Positions 44,218 through 52,895 of a stretch of 64,000 bases of DNA are shown here, in pieces. The notes under the pieces are model-generated. The model saw only the letters and a program-made list of their open reading frames with translations, made no database searches and was not told where the DNA came from. This DNA comes from a bacterium (GTDB taxonomy: Bacteria; UBP6; UBA1177; JAKLFG01): assembly GCA_022709425.1 (NCBI GenBank), contig JAKLIW010000007.1:99465-163464 (forward strand). The letters are read 5' to 3'. Both the position numbers and the translations under genes were made by a program. Every line of letters starts with the position of its first letter. The first letter of the stretch is position 1.

Positions 44218-47200
44218 CTACAGACAGGAATTTGCCGCACCCGGCGTCGGGGTCGCCAATATGAAATCGACACCGTTGTCGTCAGTGTCGGCACCATTCG
44301 GGCAACGAGAGAGAGAAAAATTACCCAAAGCAGGATCATCGGTAGGCGCAGCGGAACCTTCTCCGACACCCAACATAACATTTTCATAGTGAAGACCATC
44401 GACAAGCACAGAGTCATCCAGAAGTTTCATTCCATCAGGCTGACCACCCGGCATTGTGTCTCCATTCTGAATAGCGTTGCTAACTGGCAAAACCTGCAAA
44501 GAAATCGATCCCGATGCTGGCGTCACGCCAACACTGTGTACTACTAGGAGGCCGCCGGCCTCTAAAGATCCGATAGAGGCAAGATTGTAGGTGGCATATA
44601 CAGCATTAACGCTCCCATTCCAGAATTCAATCGTGACTCCTGTCATATCATACGACATTTCGCCGCTGTTGAATATCTCGACATACTCAGCGTAATCGGT
44701 GCCGGACTGGTCATAATCGACCTCGTTGATGACCAGTTTGCCCGGCAGTTTGCAGAGGTTGACCGGTTCGTCGCACACCTTGCCATCGGTGCAATCGCCA
44801 TCGCCGACACACTCGACGCAGGTATAGGTCGCGGCGGTATCGCAGATCAGGCCATCGCCGCACTCACTGTCCTGCGTACATTCGACACACAAATTCATCG
44901 GCCCGCATAACGGCGTGTCGGCGTTGTCGGTGCAATCGTCACTACCGGCACATTGTACCGTCAAAGCGCCGATGCCGGTACAGTAGGTCCACGTCTGACC
45001 GCTGTCACCCGAGAAGCGGTAGGCATAGTCGTACTCCCCGGGGTAGATATCCAAGATCGCCGCCGCCTCATACTCGTCACGGGGATCGACATCCTGATAG
45101 GGCGCCGCATCCATCCAAGTGTCGCCCCACAGCATCGGATCGACAGCCCGCGGACCCGCGCCCAACTGCCCCAGCAGCTGCGGCAAAGAAACCGTGATGG
45201 CGTTGCTGTCGGTCACGCCGGTTATCAGTACCCGGCCGTACACATCGACACCGCTTCCGCGAAGGCCGGTGTGGGTTAGCGGCGACTCCAGATTGCATTC
45301 ATCGATGGTCAGGGTCAGCAGGCACTCGTTGAGATCGAGATTCTCGTGATAAAGCGGATCGGTGCACGCCCACGGACAGGTGTCGGTGTCGGGCGTCCAA
45401 TCGTCGTCACCGGGGCCGACCCATGTCTGGGTAAGATGCCCAAGCCCATCATAAACACCCGCCTCGACCCAATCGGCGCCGTCGGGAAGGTCGTTGGTGC
45501 ACAGCCGGCCGATGGTGTTGGTCACACAGGCATTGCTGGAGGTCTCGTAATGCGTGTCGACCGGACAATGCCACTTACAGGTATCGGTCGCCGGCGTCCA
45601 GTCGTCATCGCCGGGGCCGACCCATGTCTGTATCAGATTGCCGTTCCCGTCGTAGGGGTCTTCGGCCGTCCAGAGAGAATCGGTCGGCTTCGTGTTGGTG
45701 CACAGCCGTCCGATGGTGTTGCTGACGCACTTTTCGCTGGACGTTTCGTAGTGATACGTCTCATCGCAATCCGACGGACAGGTGTCGGTGGCCGGCTCGT
45801 AGCTGTCACCATCCCAGGTCTGCGTCAGTTTGCCACCGCCATACACCCCTTCCGTACGCCACACGGCGTTGTCGGGAAGCGTGTTGGTGCACGCAACCAA
45901 CTGCGTGTCGGGATCGCAGAACTGACCAAACATCGGATCCCATCTGACATGATGGTCGACATCGCATGCCCACGGACACTCGTCGGCCGGCGGCTGCCAA
46001 CCATCGGCCAGCGTCCAGTTCTGCAGGACCGTACCATCGCCGTTATAGTTGCCCTGAGGTATCCAGTGGCTGTTGGTCGGCTTGTTTTCGGTGCAATTCT
46101 CTAAGCGTGTATTGGAAACACAAGAGTCACCTTCCTTGTGATAGCCACCGTAGCAATCGATCGGGCAGAAGTCTTCCGACGGGAGCCATGCCTCCCCGCT
46201 CCATGTCTGGGCAACATTGCCATCGCCGTCATGCTCCTCGTCTGTTCCCCAATAGGCGTTGGCCGGGAGCTCGCTGGTGCAGGCAACGGTTCTCGTATCG
46301 GCCGTGCAATTGCCGCCGTCATCATGATAGTTCTCGTCGCAGGAGCAGGTGTAGAATGGCTCATTGTCGCTGTCGGCGCAGACCGATTTGTTCGGCTCCA
46401 CGCAGAAACCTTCGCCGCAGGGGCTGACCACGGTGAAATGGCCGTTCTTCAGATAATCGTACGGTTCGGTGTCATCGGTGCCGTTGTACTCCGGCGAACG
46501 ATTCGCGTTACAGTAGGTCCACGTCGCGCCGCTGTCGCCCGACACGCGGACCGACATATCCCAATCACCAAGGGTCTCGGTGACCGGACCGATGTACTGA
46601 TATTCGTCGTTGTCGCCGATGCCGGGGATCAGATAATTGTCTGGGTTCGGATCCATCGGACCCCACTGGTCCCCCCAACCGGTGGCGCTCGTCTCCGCGG
46701 CTCCCGACCCGACCTGCACAAGAAGTTGCGGCATCGTATCGACATCGGCGGTCTGGTCGGTCACGCCGATGACCCTGACACGACCGTAGACCGCGACCGT
46801 TTCTCCCCGATAGAAAGTAATATCGGTCGGCGTTTCGAGGTTGCACCAGTCGATGGTCAGCGTCTCGAGACATTCTTCGACATCGTCGTTCCAATGATAG
46901 CCGTCGTCGCAGCCGCATTCCTCGACGCCGTCGAGGTTCTCATCGGTGCAGACGGTCTGGTTCTCCTCCGTACACGGATTTTCCGGCGCACAGGGATCGA
47001 CATAACCTCCGGTCACGGTCAAGCGCCCATGCTTCAGCGGATCGTAGGGATTCTCCGCGTCGGTACCGTTGTATGCCGGCAGGCGGTTGGCGTTGCAATA
47101 GGTCCAAGTATTGCCGCTGTCGCCCGAGAAACGGACCGTGATATCCATCTCGATCGGATCGGTCATCATCGGCACCGTGAGGAGATACTCGTCGGTGTCG

Positions 47201-48723
47201 CCGATACCGACCGCCGATTCGTTGTCGGGATTCGGGTCGAGATCCATCCACCCGTCCCACGGCCATGTCGCCGCATCAACGCCGTGCGAGGGATTGCCGC
47301 TCAACTGACCGATGATCTGGGGCATTACATCAACCTCTGCGCTCAGGTCGGTCACGCCGATGACCCTGACACGACCGTAGACCGTCAAATCGGCCCCCTG
47401 CGCCAGCGTGATGTCGGCCGGCGCCTCAAGATTGCACCAGTCAATGGTCAGAATCTCGAGACATTCTTCGACATCTTCGTTCCAGTGGTAGCCGTCGTTG
47501 CAGTCCCAGTCACAAAAATCGGGAGCGCCCCACGTTTCCCCCACGAAGAATATCGTCACCTTCTCGATAATATCATGGCTGTTGGCCGGTTTCGCCGGAT
47601 TCGCCGCGCAGTCAACCTGCTTCTCATTGATACAGACGCCTCCCTCAAGCGTATAATCGGTGTTGCATCCCTGCGGACAGAAATCGGCCGTCGGTGCGAA
47701 TTGGGTCCCGTCCCATGTCTGCGTGACATGACCATCGCCGCTATAGGGAGCGCTGGGCAGCCAATGACTGTTCGCCTTCAACTCATTGGTACAGGCGACC
47801 GTCTGAATATCGGGTTCACAGGTGCCGTCCATGTCGTCGTCGTTGTAGTGCTCATCACAGGAGCAGACCGGATTGCCGTCGCCGTCGTCGGCGCAGGCAT
47901 GCTTATGCTCCTCGGTGCAGGGGCTGTCGGCGCAGGGACCAGCGGCAAGCACGCAGGCGTTGTAATTATCCTCGATGTAGTCGGTATCGCATTCCCATAC
48001 ACAGTCGGCGGGCAGTTCCCATTCACCGTCGGCATAGTTGACCGTCACATCATCGACGATGTCACTCGAGTTTTCCGGGTTGTCGTTATCGGTATCGCAG
48101 GGGACTTCCTTCTGGTTGATGCAGATCGAGCCGCCGTCAAAGGTGTAACCGTCATCGCACCCGCATTCCTCGACGCCGTCGAGGTTCGCATCGGTGCAAA
48201 CGCCTTGATTCAATGTGGTGCAGGGGTTGTCGGGCAGGCAGGGATCGACATAGACGATGATGTCGTCGTCGTTGAGCAGTTCGTCGCCGTCGGCCACGAT
48301 ATCGTCGGTCGTCACATCGTCGGTAGCAATGTCATCGGTCACCACATCGTCGGTCACCACATCATCGGTAGTGATATCGTCGGTGACCACCGCATCCTCA
48401 TCGGTCACCACGGCGGTATCATCGGGTTCCACCGTCGCGTCGTCGGTCACCACGGTACCGTCATCCGGCTCCACCGTACCGTCGTCGGTCACCACCGGAC
48501 CATCATCCTTCACGACGTTATCCTTATCGGTCTTCTGGTCGACATCCGCTTCCCCTTCGGGTTCCTCGTCGATCGGCGTGATGCCGTCCTCGTCAACGAG
48601 CAGGTTGTCATCGGCCACGGTGACCGTGTCGTCGTCTTTTTTGTTGTTGCTGTTGTTCCCTTCGCAGGCAACGAAGAACAACGCCAACAGCACCCATGCA
48701 ACGATCATCAAAAAATGTTTCAT
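44218..48723 (-). CDS. Giant Asp-stalked lipoprotein with EGF-like repeats, Ig-like repeats and lamin-tail domain
   Basis: 1501 residues. Lipobox FVAC (Cys20), long acidic stalk (about 28-155), EGF-like Cys repeats (CTxANLDGVEECGCDDGY), three copies of a domain of about 140 residues (near 424-568, 621-761, 1138-1258) with WCNLE, VYGRVRVIGVTD, RFSGDSG.TWTYCNANR, many copies of a module C..xLP.N..W...YxGxGxxTQTW.G....CP..C, and a C-terminal lamin-tail domain (LVINEVDYDQSGTDYAEYVEIFN) near 1328-1501. Probably a large surface or adhesion protein. The start is ATG 48723 behind GGGGGA. Confidence 0.85.
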   Translation of the reverse strand: MKHFLMIVAWVLLALFFVACEGNNSNNKKDDDTVTVADDNLLVDEDGITPIDEEPEGEADVDQKTDKDNVVKDDGPVVTDDGTVEPDDGTVVTDDATVEPDDTAVVTDEDAVVTDDITTDDVVTDDVVTDDIATDDVTTDDIVADGDELLNDDDIIVYVDPCLPDNPCTTLNQGVCTDANLDGVEECGCDDGYTFDGGSICINQKEVPCDTDNDNPENSSDIVDDVTVNYADGEWELPADCVWECDTDYIEDNYNACVLAAGPCADSPCTEEHKHACADDGDGNPVCSCDEHYNDDDMDGTCEPDIQTVACTNELKANSHWLPSAPYSGDGHVTQTWDGTQFAPTADFCPQGCNTDYTLEGGVCINEKQVDCAANPAKPANSHDIIEKVTIFFVGETWGAPDFCDWDCNDGYHWNEDVEECLEILTIDWCNLEAPADITLAQGADLTVYGRVRVIGVTDLSAEVDVMPQIIGQLSGNPSHGVDAATWPWDGWMDLDPNPDNESAVGIGDTDEYLLTVPMMTDPIEMDITVRFSGDSGNTWTYCNANRLPAYNGTDAENPYDPLKHGRLTVTGGYVDPCAPENPCTEENQTVCTDENLDGVEECGCDDGYHWNDDVEECLETLTIDWCNLETPTDITFYRGETVAVYGRVRVIGVTDQTADVDTMPQLLVQVGSGAAETSATGWGDQWGPMDPNPDNYLIPGIGDNDEYQYIGPVTETLGDWDMSVRVSGDSGATWTYCNANRSPEYNGTDDTEPYDYLKNGHFTVVSPCGEGFCVEPNKSVCADSDNEPFYTCSCDENYHDDGGNCTADTRTVACTSELPANAYWGTDEEHDGDGNVAQTWSGEAWLPSEDFCPIDCYGGYHKEGDSCVSNTRLENCTENKPTNSHWIPQGNYNGDGTVLQNWTLADGWQPPADECPWACDVDHHVRWDPMFGQFCDPDTQLVACTNTLPDNAVWRTEGVYGGGKLTQTWDGDSYEPATDTCPSDCDETYHYETSSEKCVSNTIGRLCTNTKPTDSLWTAEDPYDGNGNLIQTWVGPGDDDWTPATDTCKWHCPVDTHYETSSNACVTNTIGRLCTNDLPDGADWVEAGVYDGLGHLTQTWVGPGDDDWTPDTDTCPWACTDPLYHENLDLNECLLTLTIDECNLESPLTHTGLRGSGVDVYGRVLITGVTDSNAITVSLPQLLGQLGAGPRAVDPMLWGDTWMDAAPYQDVDPRDEYEAAAILDIYPGEYDYAYRFSGDSGQTWTYCTGIGALTVQCAGSDDCTDNADTPLCGPMNLCVECTQDSECGDGLICDTAATYTCVECVGDGDCTDGKVCDEPVNLCKLPGKLVINEVDYDQSGTDYAEYVEIFNSGEMSYDMTGVTIEFWNGSVNAVYATYNLASIGSLEAGGLLVVHSVGVTPASGSISLQVLPVSNAIQNGDTMPGGQPDGMKLLDDSVLVDGLHYENVMLGVGEGSAAPTDDPALGNFSLSRCPNGADTDDNGVDFILATPTPGAANSCL
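48295..48510. repeat. Low-complexity repeat encoding the Asp-rich stalk
   Basis: Degenerate tandem units encoding TDDxV and VEPDD blocks. Protein blocks such as VTDDVVTDDIATDD recur at 5-residue (15-bp) spacing, which may allow length change by recombination. Confidence 0.7.
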
Positions 48724-48763
48724 GGCATCCCCCATGCAATGAGTTTCTCAAAACGAACGGTCG

Positions 48764-48791
48764 AGTATATCACAAAAAAAAACAAGTTCAA
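48764..48791 (-). promoter_or_regulatory. Promoter of giant lipoprotein gene
   Basis: Minus strand: TTGAAC (48786-48791), 16-bp T-rich spacer, TATACT (48764-48769). Confidence 0.65.
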
Positions 48792-48823
48792 CCAAAATTT
48801 TCATGCAAGAGAAGCCCTTCTAT

Positions 48824-48852
48824 TTGCAAAAACAAACACATCGAAGTATAGT
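48824..48852 (+). promoter_or_regulatory. Promoter of FG-GAP/UnbV lipoprotein
   Basis: TTGCAA (48824-48829), 17-bp spacer, TATAGT (48847-48852). Same two elements as the promoter at 55445-55473. Confidence 0.65.
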
Positions 48853-48879
48853 TGGCCATTCAATCGTCGGGAGGTCGCC

Positions 48880-50862
48880 ATGAAGATCGCTCTTTTCTGT
48901 TCGCTCTCCGTTTTTATCTTGTCAATAGTCGCCTGCGGGAATGCCGACAAAGAAACTCCCCCGCAGGACAGCGACGAACTTCTTTCCGACGGCGACGCCC
49001 TTCCCGCGCCGGTCTGTCTGACACCCGGGGATGGCCCCTATCCGCTCGTGTTCACTGATGTTACCGATGAAATAGGCTTCAGCGAAGAGGGACTGGTGGT
49101 CGCCGGTTCAACCATCACCACCGCCGATATCAATAACGACGGATGGCCCGACCTCTATATATCTAAAGGAGGGAAGACCCGCGAGAACTCCGAACTGCCG
49201 ACCGGCCTCTACCGGTTACTCCTCAACAACAAGGGGACCGGCTTTACCGAGGTCACTTGGACATCGGGCCTTTTCAAGACCCGTGAAGGCGAAGAGGGTC
49301 GCGTCTCCTCGTTCGTCATCTGGGGCGACGTCAACAACGATGGATTCGTCGATGCCTTCAACACCGCCTACCTCGACTCCGACACCGAAGATACCGGCGA
49401 CCGTAGCTCTCTGTTCCTCGGCAAAGGCGACGGCACCTTCACCATCGCTCCTCACCATCAATTCTTCGCCGTCTATCTCGATCCGCTCGCCGGCGCATCA
49501 TTCCTCGATTACGACCGTGACGGAAAACTCGATCTGTTCGCCGGCCATCACTACGGCACATACGGCTATCCCGAGAACGCTGAGATGGATACCCTGCACC
49601 GCGGCGGCGGTAACGGAAAGTTCACCAACGTGACCAAAGAGACGGGCCTCGCCACCCTCAAGCCGACCGAAGAAACCATTAAAGCAGGGACAAATCATAA
49701 ACCGACGTGGGGTGTCACCGCCTGCGATGTCGACGGCGACGGTTGGCAGGACCTCATGACCACCACCTACGGCCGCGGCTTCAATATGTTCTGGCGCAAC
49801 ATGGGGGGCACCTTCGAAGATCTTTCGCTCTCCTCCAAGTTCGCCGAGGACGAGAATCTCGACTATGCGGACGACCAGTGGTTCCTCTGCTACTGTAAAA
49901 GCCACACCGACGCGGGCGACTACTGCGCCGATGCCGCGAACCCCTCGATAACCTGCACCGGACTTGAAGATGCGTGGGAACCGGGCTACAGCGACCATCC
50001 TGCACGCCTCGGCGGCAACAGCTCCGGCACCGTTTGTGCCGATATCGACAACGACGGCGACCTCGACCTGCTCGGCGTCGAACTCGCCCACTGGCATATC
50101 GGTCAGGCTAGCGATAAGACCGAGCTCCTGCGCAACGACGGTTTTCCCGCGAAACCATTCACCCGTCCCGGCCGCGAGGCGACCGGCATCCTTCGGACCC
50201 ATATCTCCGGGTGGAACGAAGGCGATCTCGGCGCACTGGCGGGCGACCTCGACAACGACGGCCGCATCGATCTTTATGTATTGAGTTCAGATTATCCCGG
50301 CACCTATGCCCTTCTGTACCAACAACAGGATGACGGAACTTTTAAGGAAGTGGGGAAAGATACCGGTACTCGTGTCATCCGTTCACACGGGGCCACCCTC
50401 ATCGACTACGACCGCGACGGCGACTATGATTTGGTCGTCGGTTCGTCGCTGATGCGCTGGAGCGCCACCGATATCCCCCCGGCGCCGACCCAACCGTGGG
50501 TGAAAGTGCTCCGCAACGATACCGGCCAGAACGCCAACCGCTTCCTGTTCTCTCTAGAGGGTTCGGGAAAAAGCGACGGCGCCAACCGGATGGCCATCGG
50601 CGCGCGCATTACCATAAAAGCGGGCGGAAAGACATTTGTCCATGAAGTTCAAGGGGGTTACGGGCTCTTTGGCTTCCAGAACGACCCGCTGGTAATTATC
50701 GGCGCGGGTGACGCCTGTATCGCTGAAGAGATCAAGGTCCGCTGGCCCAATAAGACAGGAAATATAAGTATATTCAAAGATGTATCAGCGAATCAAGTTC
50801 TCAAGATACACGAAGAGAACGGGGTGACCACCCAGACCTTGGAAGAATTCGCCGCTCGCTGA
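48880..50862 (+). CDS. Lipoprotein with FG-GAP repeats and C-terminal ASPIC/UnbV domain
   Basis: 660 residues. Lipobox IVAC (Cys19) with a short stalk (DSDELLSDGD), then FG-GAP/VCBS blades with Asp loops (DINNDGWPDLY, DVNNDGFVDAF, DYDRDGKLDLF, DVDGDGWQDLM, DIDNDGDLDLL, DLDNDGRIDLY, DYDRDGDYDLV). The C-terminal ASPIC/UnbV domain has ANRMAIGARITI and EEIKVRWPNKTG. This architecture is that of CRTAC1/ASPIC-like secreted proteins; function is likely ligand or matrix binding. The open frame runs far upstream antisense to the giant lipoprotein, but the promoter, SD GGGAGG and lipobox fix the start at 48880. Confidence 0.88.
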   Translation: MKIALFCSLSVFILSIVACGNADKETPPQDSDELLSDGDALPAPVCLTPGDGPYPLVFTDVTDEIGFSEEGLVVAGSTITTADINNDGWPDLYISKGGKTRENSELPTGLYRLLLNNKGTGFTEVTWTSGLFKTREGEEGRVSSFVIWGDVNNDGFVDAFNTAYLDSDTEDTGDRSSLFLGKGDGTFTIAPHHQFFAVYLDPLAGASFLDYDRDGKLDLFAGHHYGTYGYPENAEMDTLHRGGGNGKFTNVTKETGLATLKPTEETIKAGTNHKPTWGVTACDVDGDGWQDLMTTTYGRGFNMFWRNMGGTFEDLSLSSKFAEDENLDYADDQWFLCYCKSHTDAGDYCADAANPSITCTGLEDAWEPGYSDHPARLGGNSSGTVCADIDNDGDLDLLGVELAHWHIGQASDKTELLRNDGFPAKPFTRPGREATGILRTHISGWNEGDLGALAGDLDNDGRIDLYVLSSDYPGTYALLYQQQDDGTFKEVGKDTGTRVIRSHGATLIDYDRDGDYDLVVGSSLMRWSATDIPPAPTQPWVKVLRNDTGQNANRFLFSLEGSGKSDGANRMAIGARITIKAGGKTFVHEVQGGYGLFGFQNDPLVIIGAGDACIAEEIKVRWPNKTGNISIFKDVSANQVLKIHEENGVTTQTLEEFAAR

Positions 50863-51110
50863 CCATTCACAAATCGTATCACTCCCTTTGCTTGCCAAAA
50901 TGTCAACCCCTCGTATGTAGGGACGATATTCTTTTGAAAGCATCAGATGCCCATAACTTTCTATGCTATAGTTTCTGTTACATAACGCATCCTATTTTCA
51001 ACATAACGACTTGAAAATCCAAAGTATTTTCAGAATTTTCTTGACTTCACCAATGCCGCTGGCTACATTGACTGGTGCTCTTACGAATCTCTCACATGGA
51101 GGTTCCCGTG
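50863..51110. other. AT-rich intergenic region upstream of carD
   Basis: A 248-bp stretch without a gene, richer in A/T than its surroundings. It holds the carD promoter near its end; a second -10-like TATAGT near 50970 lacks a good -35. Confidence 0.5.
51041..51069 (+). promoter_or_regulatory. Promoter of carD
   Basis: TTGACT (51041-51046), 17-bp spacer, TACATT (51064-51069). It predicts a start just after the in-frame upstream codon at 51075. Confidence 0.55.
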
Positions 51111-51620
51111 ATGCATTTCAAGAAAGGCGATTTGGCTGTGTACCCCAACTACGGTGTAGGCGAGATCGTCTCCATCGAAGACAAGGCGCTCGGCACCGAC
51201 AAGGTCAAGTGTTATGTGGTGAACATGGTCCATTCGGGATCCAAGGTCTTCGTGCCGGTCGATTCGGCCTCGCGCATGGGACTGCGGAATGTCGTGGAAA
51301 AGACCTCGACCACCGATGTCTACACCTGCCTGCGTGAACGGAATCCGCTCCTGCTGAAGATGAACTGGAACAAACGCTTCCGCTACTTTCAGGACAAGAT
51401 GAAGACCGGCAAAGCGACCGATGTGGCGCTGGTCATTTCCGATCTGCTTTTCTTGAAACGCAAGAAAGGTCTTAGTTACGGCGAAGAGAAACTGCTGCAG
51501 GACGCCGAAGAGATACTGGCCACCGAACTTTCCATCGCCGAGAAGTCGGACAAGGAGAATATCCGCAAAAAGATATACCGCCTTGTCGAATCATCGGTCA
51601 AGCCGGCGCTCCCTCGCTAA
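51111..51620 (+). CDS. carD: CarD/CdnL-family transcription regulator
   Basis: 169 residues. The N-terminal Tudor-like RNA-polymerase-interacting domain starts FKKGDLAVYPNYGVGEIVSIE, the CarD signature. The C-terminal helical domain (FLKRKKGLSYGEEKLLQDAEEILATELSI) contacts promoter DNA near the -10 bubble in known members. Binds RNA polymerase beta subunit and stabilises open complexes, notably at rRNA promoters. GTG 51108 or ATG 51111 after GGAGG; ATG chosen. Single-gene unit with its own promoter. Confidence 0.94.
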   Translation: MHFKKGDLAVYPNYGVGEIVSIEDKALGTDKVKCYVVNMVHSGSKVFVPVDSASRMGLRNVVEKTSTTDVYTCLRERNPLLLKMNWNKRFRYFQDKMKTGKATDVALVISDLLFLKRKKGLSYGEEKLLQDAEEILATELSIAEKSDKENIRKKIYRLVESSVKPALPR

Positions 51621-51720
51621 CCTCTTTTTTCAGAATTTTTAGCGGTTATCAGAAAATCGTGTTATGCCTCCCACTAAAGAGTGCATTCGTATGTGTTTAG
51701 CACATAAGGGAGAACTGCCC

Positions 51721-52863
51721 ATGAAAAAGACATTTTCGGTATTTTTCGTTGTCTTGTTGTTCCTTGCCGCCTGTGACGAGGGCTCTTTCCAAAAGCCGGG
51801 ACCCGACAACGGGATCGCAGACAAGGACCAGATCGGCGGCAACGACGACCCGCTGAACGACGACGACCTTTTCCCGAGCGACGACGGTCAGATCATCACC
51901 GACGATGACGGAATCATCACCGACGACGGTCAGATTGTCACCGACGACGACGGAACCATCACCGACGAAACGAAGCCCGATAGCGATCTCCCGACGGGCG
52001 AGTGCGCAGTCAACAAAGATTGCGAGACCGATTTCTGCCAGAAAGCGACAGGAGCTTGCAAGGAAGGAACCGGTTCATGCGCGGCGCGTCCCGAAGGGTG
52101 CCCCGAGCTCTATGCGCCGGTCTGCGGCTGTGACGAGGTTACCTACGATAACGAATGCATGGCCCACGCCTACGGGGTGAATGTGCTCCACGAAGGCGAA
52201 TGCGACTCGGCGCCCTCCTGCACGACCGATCAGGAATGCGGTGATTTCGTGGCGATGCTCTGCCAGAAGGCAACCGGCGTCTGTGAGAATGGCGCCGGCA
52301 CGTGCGTGATACCGGAGACCGGTTGCGACATGATGTACGCCCCGGTCTGCGGCTGCGACGGCAACACCTACGGCAACGAGTGCGAAGCGCACGCCAACTT
52401 CATGAATGTCGCCTACGAAGGCGAATGCGGCGGCGAGACGAAATACTCCACGATCTCTTACTATTACGATGCGAGCACCGACGAACCGCCGATGGCCTCG
52501 GCAGTCATCCTCAACGGCGATGAAACGGTCACTTTCGAAGGGGCCGACCTCATGACGCGAACGCCCTTCGACGGCGGCGTAACGATCACCACCACCTTCT
52601 ACGGACCCGACGGCGGCGGGGTCATCAACCTTCAGTTGACGCTCTACAGCAACGGCTTTTCGCTCCCCTACACCGTGACACTCGACGGCGCCGAGAACTT
52701 CGCCCAGTGGACCAATTTCTCCGGCGGCGGACCGACCCAACTGCTCGGCGATCTGAATGGCGAAGTGACGATATCGCAGTACCAGAAGAACAATAGCGGA
52801 ACGGTCGTTCTTGTCGAACTTGCAGGAAATCAATTGACTTTTATTCCATTACCGCCACAATGA
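51721..52863 (+). CDS. Asp-stalked lipoprotein with two Kazal domains
   Basis: 380 residues. Lipobox LAAC (Cys18), acidic stalk with repeated DDGQIxTDDDG, two Kazal-type units (CPELYAPVCGCDEVTYDNEC and CDMMYAPVCGCDGNTYGNEC, each with two flanking Cys), then a 130-residue C-terminal domain starting STISYYYDASTDEPP. Kazal domains inhibit serine proteases by a canonical loop or act as structural modules. The C-terminal domain is shared with the next gene and otherwise unrecognised. SD GGGAG before ATG 51721. The two genes are tandem paralogues. Confidence 0.85.
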   Translation: MKKTFSVFFVVLLFLAACDEGSFQKPGPDNGIADKDQIGGNDDPLNDDDLFPSDDGQIITDDDGIITDDGQIVTDDDGTITDETKPDSDLPTGECAVNKDCETDFCQKATGACKEGTGSCAARPEGCPELYAPVCGCDEVTYDNECMAHAYGVNVLHEGECDSAPSCTTDQECGDFVAMLCQKATGVCENGAGTCVIPETGCDMMYAPVCGCDGNTYGNECEAHANFMNVAYEGECGGETKYSTISYYYDASTDEPPMASAVILNGDETVTFEGADLMTRTPFDGGVTITTTFYGPDGGGVINLQLTLYSNGFSLPYTVTLDGAENFAQWTNFSGGGPTQLLGDLNGEVTISQYQKNNSGTVVLVELAGNQLTFIPLPPQ

Positions 52864-52895
52864 ATCGTTAAGAGAATTGCTGGTTGGAGGATGCC

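Noticed and set aside
48257..48600. Regularly spaced repeats that could suggest a CRISPR array
   Set aside because: The repeats are in-frame codons of the Asp-rich stalk, without constant-length spacers or cas genes nearby.
46138..48879. A very long open frame on the plus strand continuing into the 48880 lipoprotein gene
   Set aside because: It runs antisense through the giant lipoprotein. The promoter, SD, lipobox and signal peptide all place the start at 48880; the upstream opening is a by-product of GAC/GTC-rich codon use on the other strand.
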